64,000 nt of DNA from Nibribacter ruber (GTDB lineage Bacteria > Bacteroidota > Bacteroidia > Cytophagales > Hymenobacteraceae). The stretch is from the NCBI RefSeq assembly GCF_009913235.1, contig NZ_CP047897.1, forward strand, positions 558,001 through 622,000. The letters run 5' to 3'. Shown piece by piece: positions 24,744 through 34,093 of this stretch. The notes under the pieces are model-generated. The model had not been told where the DNA came from. It saw only the letters and a list, made by a program, of their open reading frames with translations, and did no database searches. How positions within the stretch are numbered: position 1 is the stretch's first letter; each line of letters opens with the position of its first letter. The position numbers were made by a program, and so were the translations under genes.

Positions 24744-27284
24744 CTAGTTTTCACTAAGCGTTTCTGGGTCTGTCAAATCCTCTGGGTTCAGGGCTTCATC
24801 AAGGGGCAGTTCAGACTCATTCAGAATCACTTCTTCTTTGTCTTCTACCTCAATCTTGGCCACAGATGAAATCTCATCTCCTTCATTTAACTTCAATAAA
24901 CGCACTCCTTGTGACACGCGGCCAATCACTCTCAAGTCTGCTACGCGCAACCTGATGGTGATGCCAGATTTATTGATGATCATTAGATCATCTGTGTCCG
25001 TTACACCTTTAATGGAAACCAGATGACCCGTTTTCTCCGTGATGTTGAGCGTTTTCACGCCCTTGCCTCCACGGTTGGTGATTCTGTATTCCTCCAAGGA
25101 TGAACGCTTCCCGAAGCCTTTTTCAGAGACTACCAATAAGTTGGTGTCTGGGTTATGAACACAAACCATACCAACTACTCTGTCTTCTGCATTGGCCAGG
25201 GTAATTCCTCGCACGCCGGCAGCCGTTCTACCCATTACGCGCACTTTATCTTCTGGGAACCTCACGGCTCTACCAGACCTCAGCGCTATGATGATGTCAT
25301 TGGCGCCATTAGTCAATTGAACATCTAGCAGTCTGTCGCCTTCATTAATGGTAATGGCGTTGATACCAGTGGTTCTTGGTCTTGAATACGCCTCTAGCGG
25401 AGTCTTCTTGATGGTTCCTTGCTCTGTACAGAACACCAGATAGTTGTTCAAGACGTAGTCTGGGTTCTTAAGCCCGGCTATGTTGATGACGGCTCTTACT
25501 TTGTCATCTTTCTCAATGCTGATGAGGTTTTGGATGGCACGTCCTTTGGTCGTCTTCCCTCCTTCCGGAACTTCGTACACCTTCACCCAGAACACCCGTC
25601 CTGATTCTGTGAAGATAAGCAGATAGTTGTGCGTGCTGGCAATGAACAAGTGCTCAGTAAAATCATCCTGCTTACTGCTGGCGGCTCCTCTGGAACCTAC
25701 CCCCCCTCTGCTTTGGCTGCGGTATTCTGTTAAGGCCGTGCGCTTGATATAGCCTTCATGCGAAATGGTGATCACCATGTTCTCATCTGGGATCATGTCT
25801 TCTAGTGAGATGTCACTAGACACCATTTCTATGGCCGTACGGCGTTCATCACCGTAGCGCTCGCGTATGTCCGTCAGCTCGTCTTTGATGATTTGCATGC
25901 GCAACGCTTCATCTGCCAGAACAGACATCAGGTAGTCAATGAGTTCTTTGATCTCCTGGTATTCTTTCTGAATCTTGTCACGCTCCAGACCGGTCAAACG
26001 TTGCAGACGCATGTCTAGAATGGCGCGGGCCTGAATGTCTGACAAGGCAAAGCGCTCAATCAAACCGGCACGGGCAATCTCTGGGTCTCTGGAACTTCTG
26101 ATCAAGTTGATCACTTCATCCAGGTTGTCCAGAGCGATTAATAAACCTTCTAAGATGTGTGCGCGCTTGCGGGCTTCTTCCAGTTCATACTCGGTTCTTC
26201 TGATTACTACCTCATGACGGTGCTCCACAAAGTGAACAATCAGGTCCTTGAGGTTAAGCGTCATGGGTCTGCCCGCCACCAAGGCCACGTTGTTCACCCC
26301 AAAGGAGGATTGCAGCTGAGTGTACTTGAAGAGGTTGTTTAAGACCACGTTAGGAATGGCGTCACGCTTAAGGTCATACACAATGCGCAAACCATCACGG
26401 TCAGACTCATCACGCAGGTCAGAGATGCCTTCAATCTTCTTGTCGTTGATCAAGGCAGCCGTCTTTTCAATCATAGACGCCTTGTTGACCATGTACGGAA
26501 TCTCCGTGACTACAATCTGCTCCTTGCCGGTCTTGGTGGTTTCAAAGTTGGCCTTGGCGCGCACGATTACGCGTCCGCGTCCCGTTTCAAACGCAGATTT
26601 TACACCGTCGTACCCGTAGATGATCCCTCCGGTGGGGAAGTCTGGGGCCGTCACGTATTTCATCAAATCCGCAATGGTAATGTCCCGGTCATCAATGTAG
26701 GCAATGATGCCATCCACCACTTCGGTGAGGTTGTGGGGCGCCATGTTAGTGGCCATACCCACGGCAATGCCAGAAGTTCCGTTCACCAGCAGGTTAGGGA
26801 ATTTGGCTGGCATCACGCTTGGCTCCTTCAGGGAGTCGTCAAAGTTGGGAACAAAGTTGACGGTGTTTTTCTCCAGGTCTGAGAGTAGTTCGTCTGCAAT
26901 TCTTTTAAGACGGGCCTCTGTATAACGCATGGCCGCCGGGGAGTCGCCGTCAATGGAACCGAAGTTTCCCTGGCCATCTACCAGCGGGTAACGCAAGGAC
27001 CAGGGCTGTGCCATACGCACCATGGTGTCATACACAGAAGAGTCACCGTGCGGGTGATACTTACCAAGCACCTCCCCAACAATCCTTGCAGATTTCTTAT
27101 ATGCTTTGTTATAGGAAACCCCTAATTCAGACATTCCATACAACACCCTACGGTGAACCGGTTTAAGACCGTCTCTTACATCCGGAAGTGCCCTGGAAAT
27201 GATAACGGACATTGAATAATCAATATACGCACCGCGCATTTCGTCTTCAATGTTGATAGGGATAATCCGCTCGTTTTCTGCCAT
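24744..27284 (-). CDS. gyrA: DNA gyrase subunit A
   Basis: 846 residues, the usual length for Bacteroidota GyrA. The catalytic tyrosine is Tyr121 in [10 protein letters not shown]. The quinolone-resistance region reads [11 protein letters not shown] (77-87), with Ser82 and Asp86 at the positions of E. coli Ser83 and Asp87, so no common resistance substitution is present. The C-terminal beta-pinwheel has a GyrA-box-like motif QSRGGVG, less basic than the E. coli version, followed by six blade-like repeats. The acidic tail ends the protein. Together with GyrB it introduces negative supercoils. It is preceded by a small lipoprotein gene in the same direction. Confidence 0.98.
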   Translation of the reverse strand: MAENERIIPINIEDEMRGAYIDYSMSVIISRALPDVRDGLKPVHRRVLYGMSELGVSYNKAYKKSARIVGEVLGKYHPHGDSSVYDTMVRMAQPWSLRYPLVDGQGNFGSIDGDSPAAMRYTEARLKRIADELLSDLEKNTVNFVPNFDDSLKEPSVMPAKFPNLLVNGTSGIAVGMATNMAPHNLTEVVDGIIAYIDDRDITIADLMKYVTAPDFPTGGIIYGYDGVKSAFETGRGRVIVRAKANFETTKTGKEQIVVTEIPYMVNKASMIEKTAALINDKKIEGISDLRDESDRDGLRIVYDLKRDAIPNVVLNNLFKYTQLQSSFGVNNVALVAGRPMTLNLKDLIVHFVEHRHEVVIRRTEYELEEARKRAHILEGLLIALDNLDEVINLIRSSRDPEIARAGLIERFALSDIQARAILDMRLQRLTGLERDKIQKEYQEIKELIDYLMSVLADEALRMQIIKDELTDIRERYGDERRTAIEMVSSDISLEDMIPDENMVITISHEGYIKRTALTEYRSQSRGGVGSRGAASSKQDDFTEHLFIASTHNYLLIFTESGRVFWVKVYEVPEGGKTTKGRAIQNLISIEKDDKVRAVINIAGLKNPDYVLNNYLVFCTEQGTIKKTPLEAYSRPRTTGINAITINEGDRLLDVQLTNGANDIIIALRSGRAVRFPEDKVRVMGRTAAGVRGITLANAEDRVVGMVCVHNPDTNLLVVSEKGFGKRSSLEEYRITNRGGKGVKTLNITEKTGHLVSIKGVTDTDDLMIINKSGITIRLRVADLRVIGRVSQGVRLLKLNEGDEISSVAKIEVEDKEEVILNESELPLDEALNPEDLTDPETLSEN

Positions 27285-27354
27285 TTTACTTCAATAGAGC
27301 TTAAAAAATGCTGTTTTTATAAGCTTGCAATTTACTAAAAAAGATAGTGAAAAG

Positions 27355-27630
27355 CTAATCTTTGCGAATCTTCTTAGAACGCTTTTTGGTCATCTCTTTC
27401 TCCACTCCCTTGGAGGGTTTGTCTAGTTTTTCTCCTATTCTGGGATTCTGTTTTTTATACCAAGGCATGCCCCTGAATTCCTGCTCCCCGTGGCGGTGAA
27501 CCATACGGGTCTGGCAGGAGTTTATGGGGCAGGAAGGTTTGCAGGCGGCAAAGGCAAAAGCCCCTGCCAAAGCAAAGGCTATTCCTCCTTTTTGGATGGA
27601 TGTGGTGTAAAATTTCCTTCGTAAATTCAT
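27355..27630 (-). CDS. Small conserved lipoprotein-like protein upstream of gyrA
   Basis: 91 residues. A basic N-terminus and hydrophobic segment end in FAFAAC (Cys30), a probable lipobox. The following part has three more cysteines (CPINSC, preceded by CKPSC) and a basic motif MVHRHGEQEFRGMPWYKK, with a lysine-rich tail. I recognise no characterised family. It is 70 bases upstream of gyrA in the same direction, so it may share transcription. The function is unknown. Confidence 0.65.
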   Translation of the reverse strand: MNLRRKFYTTSIQKGGIAFALAGAFAFAACKPSCPINSCQTRMVHRHGEQEFRGMPWYKKQNPRIGEKLDKPSKGVEKEMTKKRSKKIRKD

Positions 27631-27748
27631 GATACTGCTGTAAGAAAATAATATATTTACTTTGGTGCTAACTATGGCTCAGGCTACAAGTTATCAAATC
27701 AATTGCTATAACGTCTATTCACACTCATTAAACCTTTTTATCTCTCTC

Positions 27749-28495
27749 ATGATTCAATCATTTAAAAAGCTTCTATTAAGCGGGGCCGTTGCAATTTTGG
27801 CTAGTTCTTCTGCTTTTGCCCAAGGTCCTGTTTCAGGAATCGCAGCGCAGAGCAACGTAAACGCGGCGGCGGGCGGTGCCGTGTTTAGGACCTTTGATGG
27901 CCGCTTTGAGGGAATAAAAGGGAATCCCTTTTTTGTAAATGCCTGGCTACCGGGGTCTATCACCATTAAAAAAAACAACGCTGGGTCTACGGAGGAATTT
28001 AAAAACCTGAAGGTAAAGTATGATGTGCACGGCAATCAATTGGCGGCCGTGGTACCAGAAACAAAAGATACCATCCTCATCAACGCTGACGTGGTTTCTA
28101 CCTTTAAGGTAGACATGCCTCTCTACAACAATCTAGTTGAGTTTAGAACTTTTGCCGAGGCCAGAGCCCTGGACCCGAAGTTGAGCAGCATATTCTTTGC
28201 CGTGTTGTATGATGGCAACACCAAGCTGGTGAAAGGGGTTTCTAAAAGACTGGTGAAAGCCGACTACAAAGGCGCCTACAGCGGCGGCAATGCCTATGAT
28301 GAACTGGTAGACGAGACCCAATATTACCTGGTAACAGGCAAGAATATGGTGAAGACAAAACTTACCAGAAAGGCTTTGTTAGACGCCATGCCTGCCCAGC
28401 AGGAAGTATTAAAAGCCTACATAGCTTCTCAAAAACTAGCCATGAACTCAGAAGCAGATTTTATCAAAGTTCTAACTTACAGAGACAGTCTGTAA
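27749..28495 (+). CDS. Exported protein of unknown function
   Basis: 248 residues from the ATG at 27749, which gives a signal peptide ending SSAFAQ; an upstream frame from 27662 adds 29 residues before it and was rejected. A possible -7 box TACTTTGG lies at 27658-27665. The mature protein contains a beta-rich region (AVFRTFDGRFEGIKGNPFF, AWLPGSITIKK) and a helical C-terminal part (TRKALLDAMPAQQEVLKAYI). It resembles Bacteroidota exported proteins without assigned function. It is probably periplasmic or secreted. It stands alone and is followed by a terminator. Confidence 0.7.
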   Translation: MIQSFKKLLLSGAVAILASSSAFAQGPVSGIAAQSNVNAAAGGAVFRTFDGRFEGIKGNPFFVNAWLPGSITIKKNNAGSTEEFKNLKVKYDVHGNQLAAVVPETKDTILINADVVSTFKVDMPLYNNLVEFRTFAEARALDPKLSSIFFAVLYDGNTKLVKGVSKRLVKADYKGAYSGGNAYDELVDETQYYLVTGKNMVKTKLTRKALLDAMPAQQEVLKAYIASQKLAMNSEADFIKVLTYRDSL

Positions 28496-28520
28496 GAAGA
28501 GTTTTACTAGTTTTGTTAAA

Positions 28521-28556
28521 CGGAAAGGGTGCCCCAAAGGCACCCTTTCCGTTTTT
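28521..28556 (+). terminator. Terminator whose T-run belongs to the palindromic element
   Basis: A 13-bp perfect stem CGGAAAGGGTGCC/GGCACCCTTTCCG, then TTTTT. The last G and the T-run are the first bases of element copy 9, so the element supplies the terminator tail. Confidence 0.88.
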
Positions 28557-28587
28557 GGCCTGTTTCCTGGAAAACAGGCTAAAAACG
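28550..28587. repeat. 38-bp palindromic element, copy 9, overlapping a gene end
   Basis: Left arm CGTTTTTGGCCTGTTTC, centre CTGG, right arm AAAACAGGCTAAAAACG. On the minus strand its right end encodes the last two codons and stop (CGT TTT TAG) of the M14-like protein ending at 28579. It lies in a convergent gap. Confidence 0.95.
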
Positions 28588-30249
28588 AGTTTGGATGACG
28601 CCGCCCTTTCTACTGTCAACTTCTAGCAACAAGGTAGGCGACGTTGCTTTAACGATCCAGCGTACTTTCACAGAGGTGTTGATAGGGATGGAGGATATTT
28701 CAATACGGCTGAGGTTGGTCCTGGAAGAGGCAGGCTGGTCTTCCAGGGGCGATAGGAGTGCGCTAGCCAGGACCACCGCCTCTCTCAGGGTAATGTAATC
28801 AGGTCTTTCCACTTTGTTAGTGACATCTTCTAATGAATGAGTGCCCAAGCCTGTATTGTGAATGGTGGCGGTAATCTCCGTAAGGCCGTCTGGCAACAAG
28901 CGTCGCTCAATTTCCTTTACTTCTAATCGGGGCAGCTGCTGGGCATTGGCAATCGTCTGCCGGACAAATTGCTCTAGGTCTTTTTCCAACTCCTCTCCTT
29001 CTGGCAAATTATTAGGCTCTACCTGAAGGCCGCCAATCTCAATGGCACCCAGCATGGGGTGTTCAAACGGCGTCCAGGGATGATAACTTGCTTCAGTAGC
29101 CAGAGAGTCTGGGCCGACGGCTTCTGCGCCCTCGCCCAACGATGCCAAAATTGGCCTATCAATACTTTGCAAAATGTGCACAGGAAACGTGTGTAAGCCA
29201 CGCGCCATTTTAAGCCAGTTCCACTTTCGTGAGCGCAACACATGGTCTAACAACACCTCTTCATCTTGTCTGCTAGATAGAATTACTTCTGGAGCGGCAG
29301 CGTAATCTGCGTGACGCAGTTGAAACATAAGTTGATCAGTGCTTCGGTATTGCACTTGCGCACCGGCAATATTAGGGTGGCGCAGGATAAATTCTTTCAA
29401 AGCACGGTGCTCAGGAATTGAAAACGGGTACGCGCTGGACTGCCTCGCCCCATAACTGGGTTTCCAATTCCAGCCCCAATCCTGGTCGTGAGCGGTGTAG
29501 CCAAGCGGGTCCTCATTCAGCTGGCCGTCCCGGTCGTTGTCAAACCCTTCCAACCCTAGCCACTCAAACGTTCCTTGGGATCCTTCCAGAGCCAGGACCA
29601 TTTTTAAGGGATTCTTCTGGTCTAGCACGTAAGGACCTGTGCTAGATTTGCGCCGCATGTAAGCAATAACGCCGTCTTGGTTGAGATCATCAGGGCCGTC
29701 TTCATTGTATCTGCCGTCCTGGTCATCGTCTAAAATGGTGGCAGACTCTTTACTTACCTGGGCTACTTTTTTAGCTCTGGCGTCTGGGAAACTGATGGGC
29801 ACCACATAGAATGTTTTCTCCTCCAGCAAGCGGGTGATTTCTTTGTCCGTGCCGAAATTTTTGACCAAATGCCACATTAGGTACATGGCATGTTCCGGAC
29901 CCAGTTCTGTCTCGTACAAGGTGCTTCCTTCTACAAAATAGGCCGGTTTCTGGTGCTCGTTTCCTGTTTTAGAATAAGAGATGGTTAAAGCCCAGATTCT
30001 TCTTCCAGATGCGGATTCGCCTATGGATTCCAGTTGGACCAGGTCTGGATAGGTGCGCGCCAGTTTCTTGCATTGAGCGGTGATGGCCTCATAGTCTAAA
30101 GATCTTTTCCAGTCTAAGGGCAGATTCTCAGAACCGTTAGATGATTCTAGAGGAGCCGTTATGTTACTGACTTCTTTTTGTGCTATGCTAGGACTTGCCA
30201 GGGAAATAAAGGAAAGCAACGCCAGTAAAGATTTGCAGAGTCTTTTCAT
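28579..30249 (-). CDS. M14 carboxypeptidase-fold protein, probably inactive
   Basis: 556 residues with a signal peptide (about 1-23). The M14 fold is recognisable by SLDYEAITAQCKKLARTYP, ESIGESASGRRIWALTIS and IEIGGLQVEP near the C-terminus. The zinc motif HxxE of active M14 enzymes is replaced: GSTLYET (108-114) aligns with GIHSREW, leaving Glu113 but Thr110 for His. The third zinc-binding His region reads VQYRSTDQLMF, without His. Acidic DxDxDG-type calcium-like loops (LDDDQDGRYNEDG, FDNDRDGQLNED) are conserved. It may bind glycan or peptide without hydrolysis. It follows a second protein of the same type after 3 bases, so the two are an operon. Confidence 0.8.
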   Translation of the reverse strand: MKRLCKSLLALLSFISLASPSIAQKEVSNITAPLESSNGSENLPLDWKRSLDYEAITAQCKKLARTYPDLVQLESIGESASGRRIWALTISYSKTGNEHQKPAYFVEGSTLYETELGPEHAMYLMWHLVKNFGTDKEITRLLEEKTFYVVPISFPDARAKKVAQVSKESATILDDDQDGRYNEDGPDDLNQDGVIAYMRRKSSTGPYVLDQKNPLKMVLALEGSQGTFEWLGLEGFDNDRDGQLNEDPLGYTAHDQDWGWNWKPSYGARQSSAYPFSIPEHRALKEFILRHPNIAGAQVQYRSTDQLMFQLRHADYAAAPEVILSSRQDEEVLLDHVLRSRKWNWLKMARGLHTFPVHILQSIDRPILASLGEGAEAVGPDSLATEASYHPWTPFEHPMLGAIEIGGLQVEPNNLPEGEELEKDLEQFVRQTIANAQQLPRLEVKEIERRLLPDGLTEITATIHNTGLGTHSLEDVTNKVERPDYITLREAVVLASALLSPLEDQPASSRTNLSRIEISSIPINTSVKVRWIVKATSPTLLLEVDSRKGGVIQTRF

Positions 30250-30252
30250 GGC

Positions 30253-31902
30253 CTATTGCTTAAGTGCTAGCTGTTTGGATTGGGAACCGGCCGTGGGACT
30301 TTTAGCTTCAATGATCACATAGCCTGAGCCGCTTACCTCCCAAGAGACTTTTACTTTTTCTCCGCCTCCCAAGGCGTTGAAGGTATGCACAGGCTTCCCT
30401 TGTAACAATTGCTGCCCTTCTTCCAACTTTACTGCTACTTTGATTTTCTGAATCCAGGGTAGGTAATCCCCTATGGAAGCGTGCGTGGGGAGTTGCCCGG
30501 TGTTCTGGACTTCTGCGGAGATACGCGTATTGCCGTCTTTGGTGCGGTCAGCCTTTAAGTTGAGGATCTGCAGTTTTGGCATTTGGTTGCTGTACAAGGT
30601 CATAAACCGCAGATGATTTTTGGCAACCGGGCCTAGGAGATGCACGGGTGGAGTGTTCTGGGCATACGGGGCAAAACCGCCTAATTCTACTTTTTTGTCA
30701 GGGAAATCTGGGTGCTGAATGGCCGTCCAGGGTAAAAAGATTCCAGTCATGTTATGAGCGGCAGCCCATTCCAGAAAACTGATATCGTTCCTTTCCTGCT
30801 CCGTGGTAGTGCCTTGCGGCAAGGTAGAAAGTTGAGGCACCCACCAAGCTGGCGTAGAGTAGCTAAAACGTCCGTTATGCAGGTGCGCCCATTGCACCAC
30901 GTCTCCGCCTTCCGGGGCAATGATTGGCGCGTTCTCCGTGGGTACTACCTTTTCATACAGGTTAATAACCTGCCGCCTGGTGCTGTCATCCTGAGCTGCT
31001 GCTTGTAGAACAGCTTTATTGTTTACTTCAGGCTTGACGGCTGTCTGAGCTTGCAGCAACGTGGTGGCAGGCCCAAAAACAAACACTGAATGCACATTGC
31101 GTGCAGACAGCATGAAGTCTGCGAAGGCTTTGGTTTCTCGTTCAGACAAGGCATGTTCTCCCGTCTCCCGCTGAAACGCTTGATAGTTGAAGGTGAAGTT
31201 TTTATTGAAATTCACCCCGCCTTCGGCGTCTTCGTTAAACAGGCCGTCTTTGTCGTTGTCCAGGCCTTCTGTGATTAAAAAATGAGTGCCTTTTTCGCCT
31301 TTGGATTTGTTTACCTGGGTCATGACTCTTTTATCAAAGGCTGAGACCCGGTGGGTGCCCAAGGTATCTTCCACCCGAAGCATGGTGATGAGACCGTCAT
31401 TGTTTAAATCCTCATACGGGTCTTCAAAAATGCGGCCATCCCGGTCATCGTCTCTGGGCTGGGCATTGCCCGTTCTTTCCCACCGCACCTGCTCATGGTA
31501 TTGTTCAGAAGCGTCTGGGTTGAGATTGGGTAAAATGTAAAAAGTCTTGGTGCGCAGAAGATGATCGGTAGAATCATGCAGGATAGCCGACACCAGCATC
31601 TGCTCAGCCATTTGCACGGCAACCTCAGTGGTGGCCAGTTGCGTGGCCTGCACACCGGCGGCAATGAGAATGGCTGGTTTGTTAGCTGCATTCTCACGAC
31701 CTAACGTAATCAGCCAGATTTCTTTTCCGGTAGCAGTTTTTCCAATGGAGGTGACGGTGCACAGCCTGCTGTATTGCAGGCTCATTTTCTTAAGACGCGC
31801 AGTGAGCTGCTCATAGTTCTGGTAGTCGCGCTGCGCCCGGGCTAACGGACTGAGGCAGAGAAGAAAAAGCAACTGGCAAACTGCCGTAATCCTTGGAATC
31901 AT
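30253..31902 (-). CDS. M14 carboxypeptidase-fold protein, probably inactive, paralogue
   Basis: 549 residues with a signal peptide (about 1-23, LARAQ). It shares the architecture of its downstream neighbour: YEQLTARLKKMSLQYSRLC, TSIGKTATGKEIWLITLG, Asp-rich loops (RDDDRDGRIFEDP, LDNDKDGLFNEDAEGG) and VELGGFAPYAQ. At the zinc site GVQATQL (83-89) stands where active M14 enzymes have GIHSREW, so both His and Glu are Gln; the His region of the third ligand reads VFVFGPATTLL. Catalysis is therefore unlikely. It should be exported to the periplasm or surface. It is the first gene of the pair, and the gap to the HD gene upstream is only 58 bases. Confidence 0.8.
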   Translation of the reverse strand: MIPRITAVCQLLFLLCLSPLARAQRDYQNYEQLTARLKKMSLQYSRLCTVTSIGKTATGKEIWLITLGRENAANKPAILIAAGVQATQLATTEVAVQMAEQMLVSAILHDSTDHLLRTKTFYILPNLNPDASEQYHEQVRWERTGNAQPRDDDRDGRIFEDPYEDLNNDGLITMLRVEDTLGTHRVSAFDKRVMTQVNKSKGEKGTHFLITEGLDNDKDGLFNEDAEGGVNFNKNFTFNYQAFQRETGEHALSERETKAFADFMLSARNVHSVFVFGPATTLLQAQTAVKPEVNNKAVLQAAAQDDSTRRQVINLYEKVVPTENAPIIAPEGGDVVQWAHLHNGRFSYSTPAWWVPQLSTLPQGTTTEQERNDISFLEWAAAHNMTGIFLPWTAIQHPDFPDKKVELGGFAPYAQNTPPVHLLGPVAKNHLRFMTLYSNQMPKLQILNLKADRTKDGNTRISAEVQNTGQLPTHASIGDYLPWIQKIKVAVKLEEGQQLLQGKPVHTFNALGGGEKVKVSWEVSGSGYVIIEAKSPTAGSQSKQLALKQ

Positions 31903-31960
31903 GTAATCAAACTAAACCAGTACTCTGACTAAACGCAGTATCTGGCGTGAAAGGTGTGCC

Positions 31961-32641
31961 TTATACGTATAAAAAACTAGAAGGTGGCTTTTCTTCGCTG
32001 TGCCATTCGGCTAAAAACTGTTGCACATAGGCTTGCATGATACTGTGGCGCTCCTGGGCCAATTTTTTGCCGGTAGCCGTGTTCATCCTGTCTTTTAACA
32101 AGAACAGTTTCTCATAGAAATGGTTGAGCGTAGGGGCCTGGTTCTTCTTGTATTCCTCAAAGGAGGCATGTAACTCAGGAGAAATACCCGGGTTATACAG
32201 CTCCCGCCCCTTGTATCCACCGTACGCAAACGCCCTGCCTATGCCAATGGCGCCAATGGCGTCCAGACGGTCGGCGTCTTGAACCACCTGGCCTTCTAGC
32301 GTAGAAGGTTTGGTTTCTACACCGGCCCCCTTGAAGGTGACTTCTTTCACAATGGTTACCACTTTCTGTTGCAGTGACACTGGCGCATTCAAGGAAGCTA
32401 ACCAGGCCATGGCGGCATCAGGACCTGCCTGCTCATTGCCATCATGGAATTTCCAGTCGGCTATGTCATGGAGCAGGGCTCCCAACTGCACCACTAAGAG
32501 ATCAGCGCCTTCTTGCTCTCCAATCTTGGTGGCCGTTTTCCAGACCCTTCGTATGTGCCACCAGTCATGGCCAGAGCCTTCGCCAGAGAAGAGTTGTTCC
32601 AGGTGTTGCGCAGTGGCCTGAATAAGTTCGGTTTCCTCCAT
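31961..32641 (-). CDS. HD domain phosphohydrolase (YedJ-like)
   Basis: 226 residues. HD-domain metal ligands are visible as SGHDWWHIRRVW (near 23-34), LLHDIADWKFH (near 56-66), and VVQDADRLDAIGAIGIGRAF (near 120-139). The layout matches the YedJ/COG1418-type small HD hydrolases that act on nucleotides or phosphorylated compounds; the substrate is unknown. It is cytoplasmic. The C-terminal segment AQERHSIMQAYVQQFLAEW is typical of the subfamily. It is the first gene of a leftward run with the two M14-fold genes, separated from them by 58 bases. Confidence 0.85.
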   Translation of the reverse strand: MEETELIQATAQHLEQLFSGEGSGHDWWHIRRVWKTATKIGEQEGADLLVVQLGALLHDIADWKFHDGNEQAGPDAAMAWLASLNAPVSLQQKVVTIVKEVTFKGAGVETKPSTLEGQVVQDADRLDAIGAIGIGRAFAYGGYKGRELYNPGISPELHASFEEYKKNQAPTLNHFYEKLFLLKDRMNTATGKKLAQERHSIMQAYVQQFLAEWHSEEKPPSSFLYV

Positions 32642-32696
32642 CCCCGCAAATTACCCATAAAATTCCAAAGACGGACGGCTAGCATGTTTACGCCTT

Positions 32697-32734
32697 CGTT
32701 TTTAGTCTATTTTCTGGAAAACAAGCCAAAAACG
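32697..32734. repeat. 38-bp palindromic element, copy 10
   Basis: Left arm CGTTTTTAGTCTATTTT, centre CTGG, right arm AAAACAAGCCAAAAACG. Short flanking arms CCTT/GGAAGG extend the palindrome with one unpaired base. It lies in the divergent gap of the HD hydrolase and the BamA-like gene. Confidence 0.93.
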
Positions 32735-32868
32735 GAAGGTAGATTGCTTTAAGGGAAGGGCTGTAACGGCTGGTGAAAGAGAGGCCTGCAGACATGGCTA
32801 AATATTATTTCCTGCGTATATAGACTAGTTTTTATTCTTAATTAGTTCTACCGCCAAACTATACCTAG

Positions 32869-34032
32869 TTGAAAAAGTATCTAATCCTTCTGCTAATCAT
32901 CTTTCGGGGATTTTCTGGAGCCGCACAGGAAATGCCACCCGTAAAGCCAGATTCTGTCCTTACTCCGGCGCCTGACACTCTTCTGGTAACTCAACCCGTG
33001 CCTGTAAAGACTACTACTGAGGACACTTTGCGGGAAACCAAATCAAAATGGGACCTATTCCCTATCCTGTATTATACCCCAGAGACCCAGTTCGCATTTG
33101 GCGTAAAGGCCATTTACGTGAAGAAGTTTGCCGGTAGCACGTCAAAAGACAGGCCTTCTTCTTTTCCCCTAACGTTTACCTACACCACGCAGAAGCAAAT
33201 CATTGTAAATGCCAACGCTGATATCTGGAAACAGCACAACGCCCGCCACCTGCAAGCCTGGGTAGGATACTCCATTTATCCCTATTTCTTTTATGGTGTT
33301 GGCAATGACACGCCAGAGGAAGATGAGGAAGAGTTCACCAGTCATATTTTTGACACCTACGCCCAATATGAACAGAAGGTGTTAGGGCATCTGTACCTGG
33401 GCGGAAGGTATGAATTCCGGCATGAAACTGTCCCCACCGTGGCTCCTGAAGGGCAGCTGGCTACCAAAGATATTTTGGGCAGCACTGGTACCCGCGCCTC
33501 GGGGTTGGGGCCTGTATTGAGTTATGACACCCGTGACCATCTGTACTTTCCAAGAAATGGAGTTTATCACCAATTGTCCTACTTGCTATTCAACAAAGCT
33601 TTAGGCAGTGAAAGCAATTTTAGCAGATACCGGCTTGATCTCAGAAAGTACCTGGGTATTAAGAGAAGTGTCCTGGCAGGACAGGCGTATTTCAACTTCA
33701 CAACGGGCAACATGCCGTTTCAATACTTATCTTATTTAGGAGGCGGCAACGTGCTGCGCGGATTTTTAGAAGCCCGCTACCGCGACCGCCATGCCATGGT
33801 GTACCAGTTAGAATACAGGGCGCCTTTGTATAAACGAATAGGTATTGTGGGCTTTGCCGCCACGGGGCAGGTGGTTCCCTCCTTGAAAGACTACTCCTTT
33901 GCGGACCAACACTTGGCAGCCGGCGGCGGCCTGCGCTATAGACTTAACGAAGAAGGCATGAACATCCGGATGGACGTGGCCGTCTCCAAGGCTGGGAACT
34001 ATGTATATTTCTCTGTGAACGAAGCTTTTTAA
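32869..34032 (+). CDS. BamA/TamA-type outer-membrane beta-barrel protein
   Basis: 387 residues from a TTG start. The codon just upstream is a stop (TAG), and only the TTG gives the signal peptide KKYLILLLIIFRGFSGAAQ, so this start seems forced. After a Pro/Thr-rich linker the protein is a C-terminal barrel of the surface antigen D15 (Omp85) type: LFPILYYTPETQFAFGVKA, SYDTRDHLYFPRNGVYHQL, YLGGGNVLRGFLEARYRDR, and a terminal strand ending VNEAF with aromatic end. No POTRA domains are present, so it is a short Omp85 relative. The function is probably outer-membrane transport or assembly; no partner is visible. It is followed by a terminator. Confidence 0.85.
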   Translation: MKKYLILLLIIFRGFSGAAQEMPPVKPDSVLTPAPDTLLVTQPVPVKTTTEDTLRETKSKWDLFPILYYTPETQFAFGVKAIYVKKFAGSTSKDRPSSFPLTFTYTTQKQIIVNANADIWKQHNARHLQAWVGYSIYPYFFYGVGNDTPEEDEEEFTSHIFDTYAQYEQKVLGHLYLGGRYEFRHETVPTVAPEGQLATKDILGSTGTRASGLGPVLSYDTRDHLYFPRNGVYHQLSYLLFNKALGSESNFSRYRLDLRKYLGIKRSVLAGQAYFNFTTGNMPFQYLSYLGGGNVLRGFLEARYRDRHAMVYQLEYRAPLYKRIGIVGFAATGQVVPSLKDYSFADQHLAAGGGLRYRLNEEGMNIRMDVAVSKAGNYVYFSVNEAF

Positions 34033-34047
34033 AACCCCATTAAATAG

Positions 34048-34079
34048 AAAAAGGGAAGCAAAACTTGCTTCCCTTTTTT
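34048..34079. terminator. Bidirectional terminator
   Basis: A stem AAAAAGGGAAGCA with its reverse complement and runs of A and T on either side, serving the convergent genes ending at 34032 and 34094. There is no 38-bp element in this gap. Confidence 0.88.
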
Positions 34080-34093
34080 ATGGAAAAATTCTC

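Noticed and set aside
24744..27284. Quinolone-resistance changes in GyrA
   Set aside because: Ser82 and Asp86, equivalent to E. coli Ser83 and Asp87, are both the susceptible residues.
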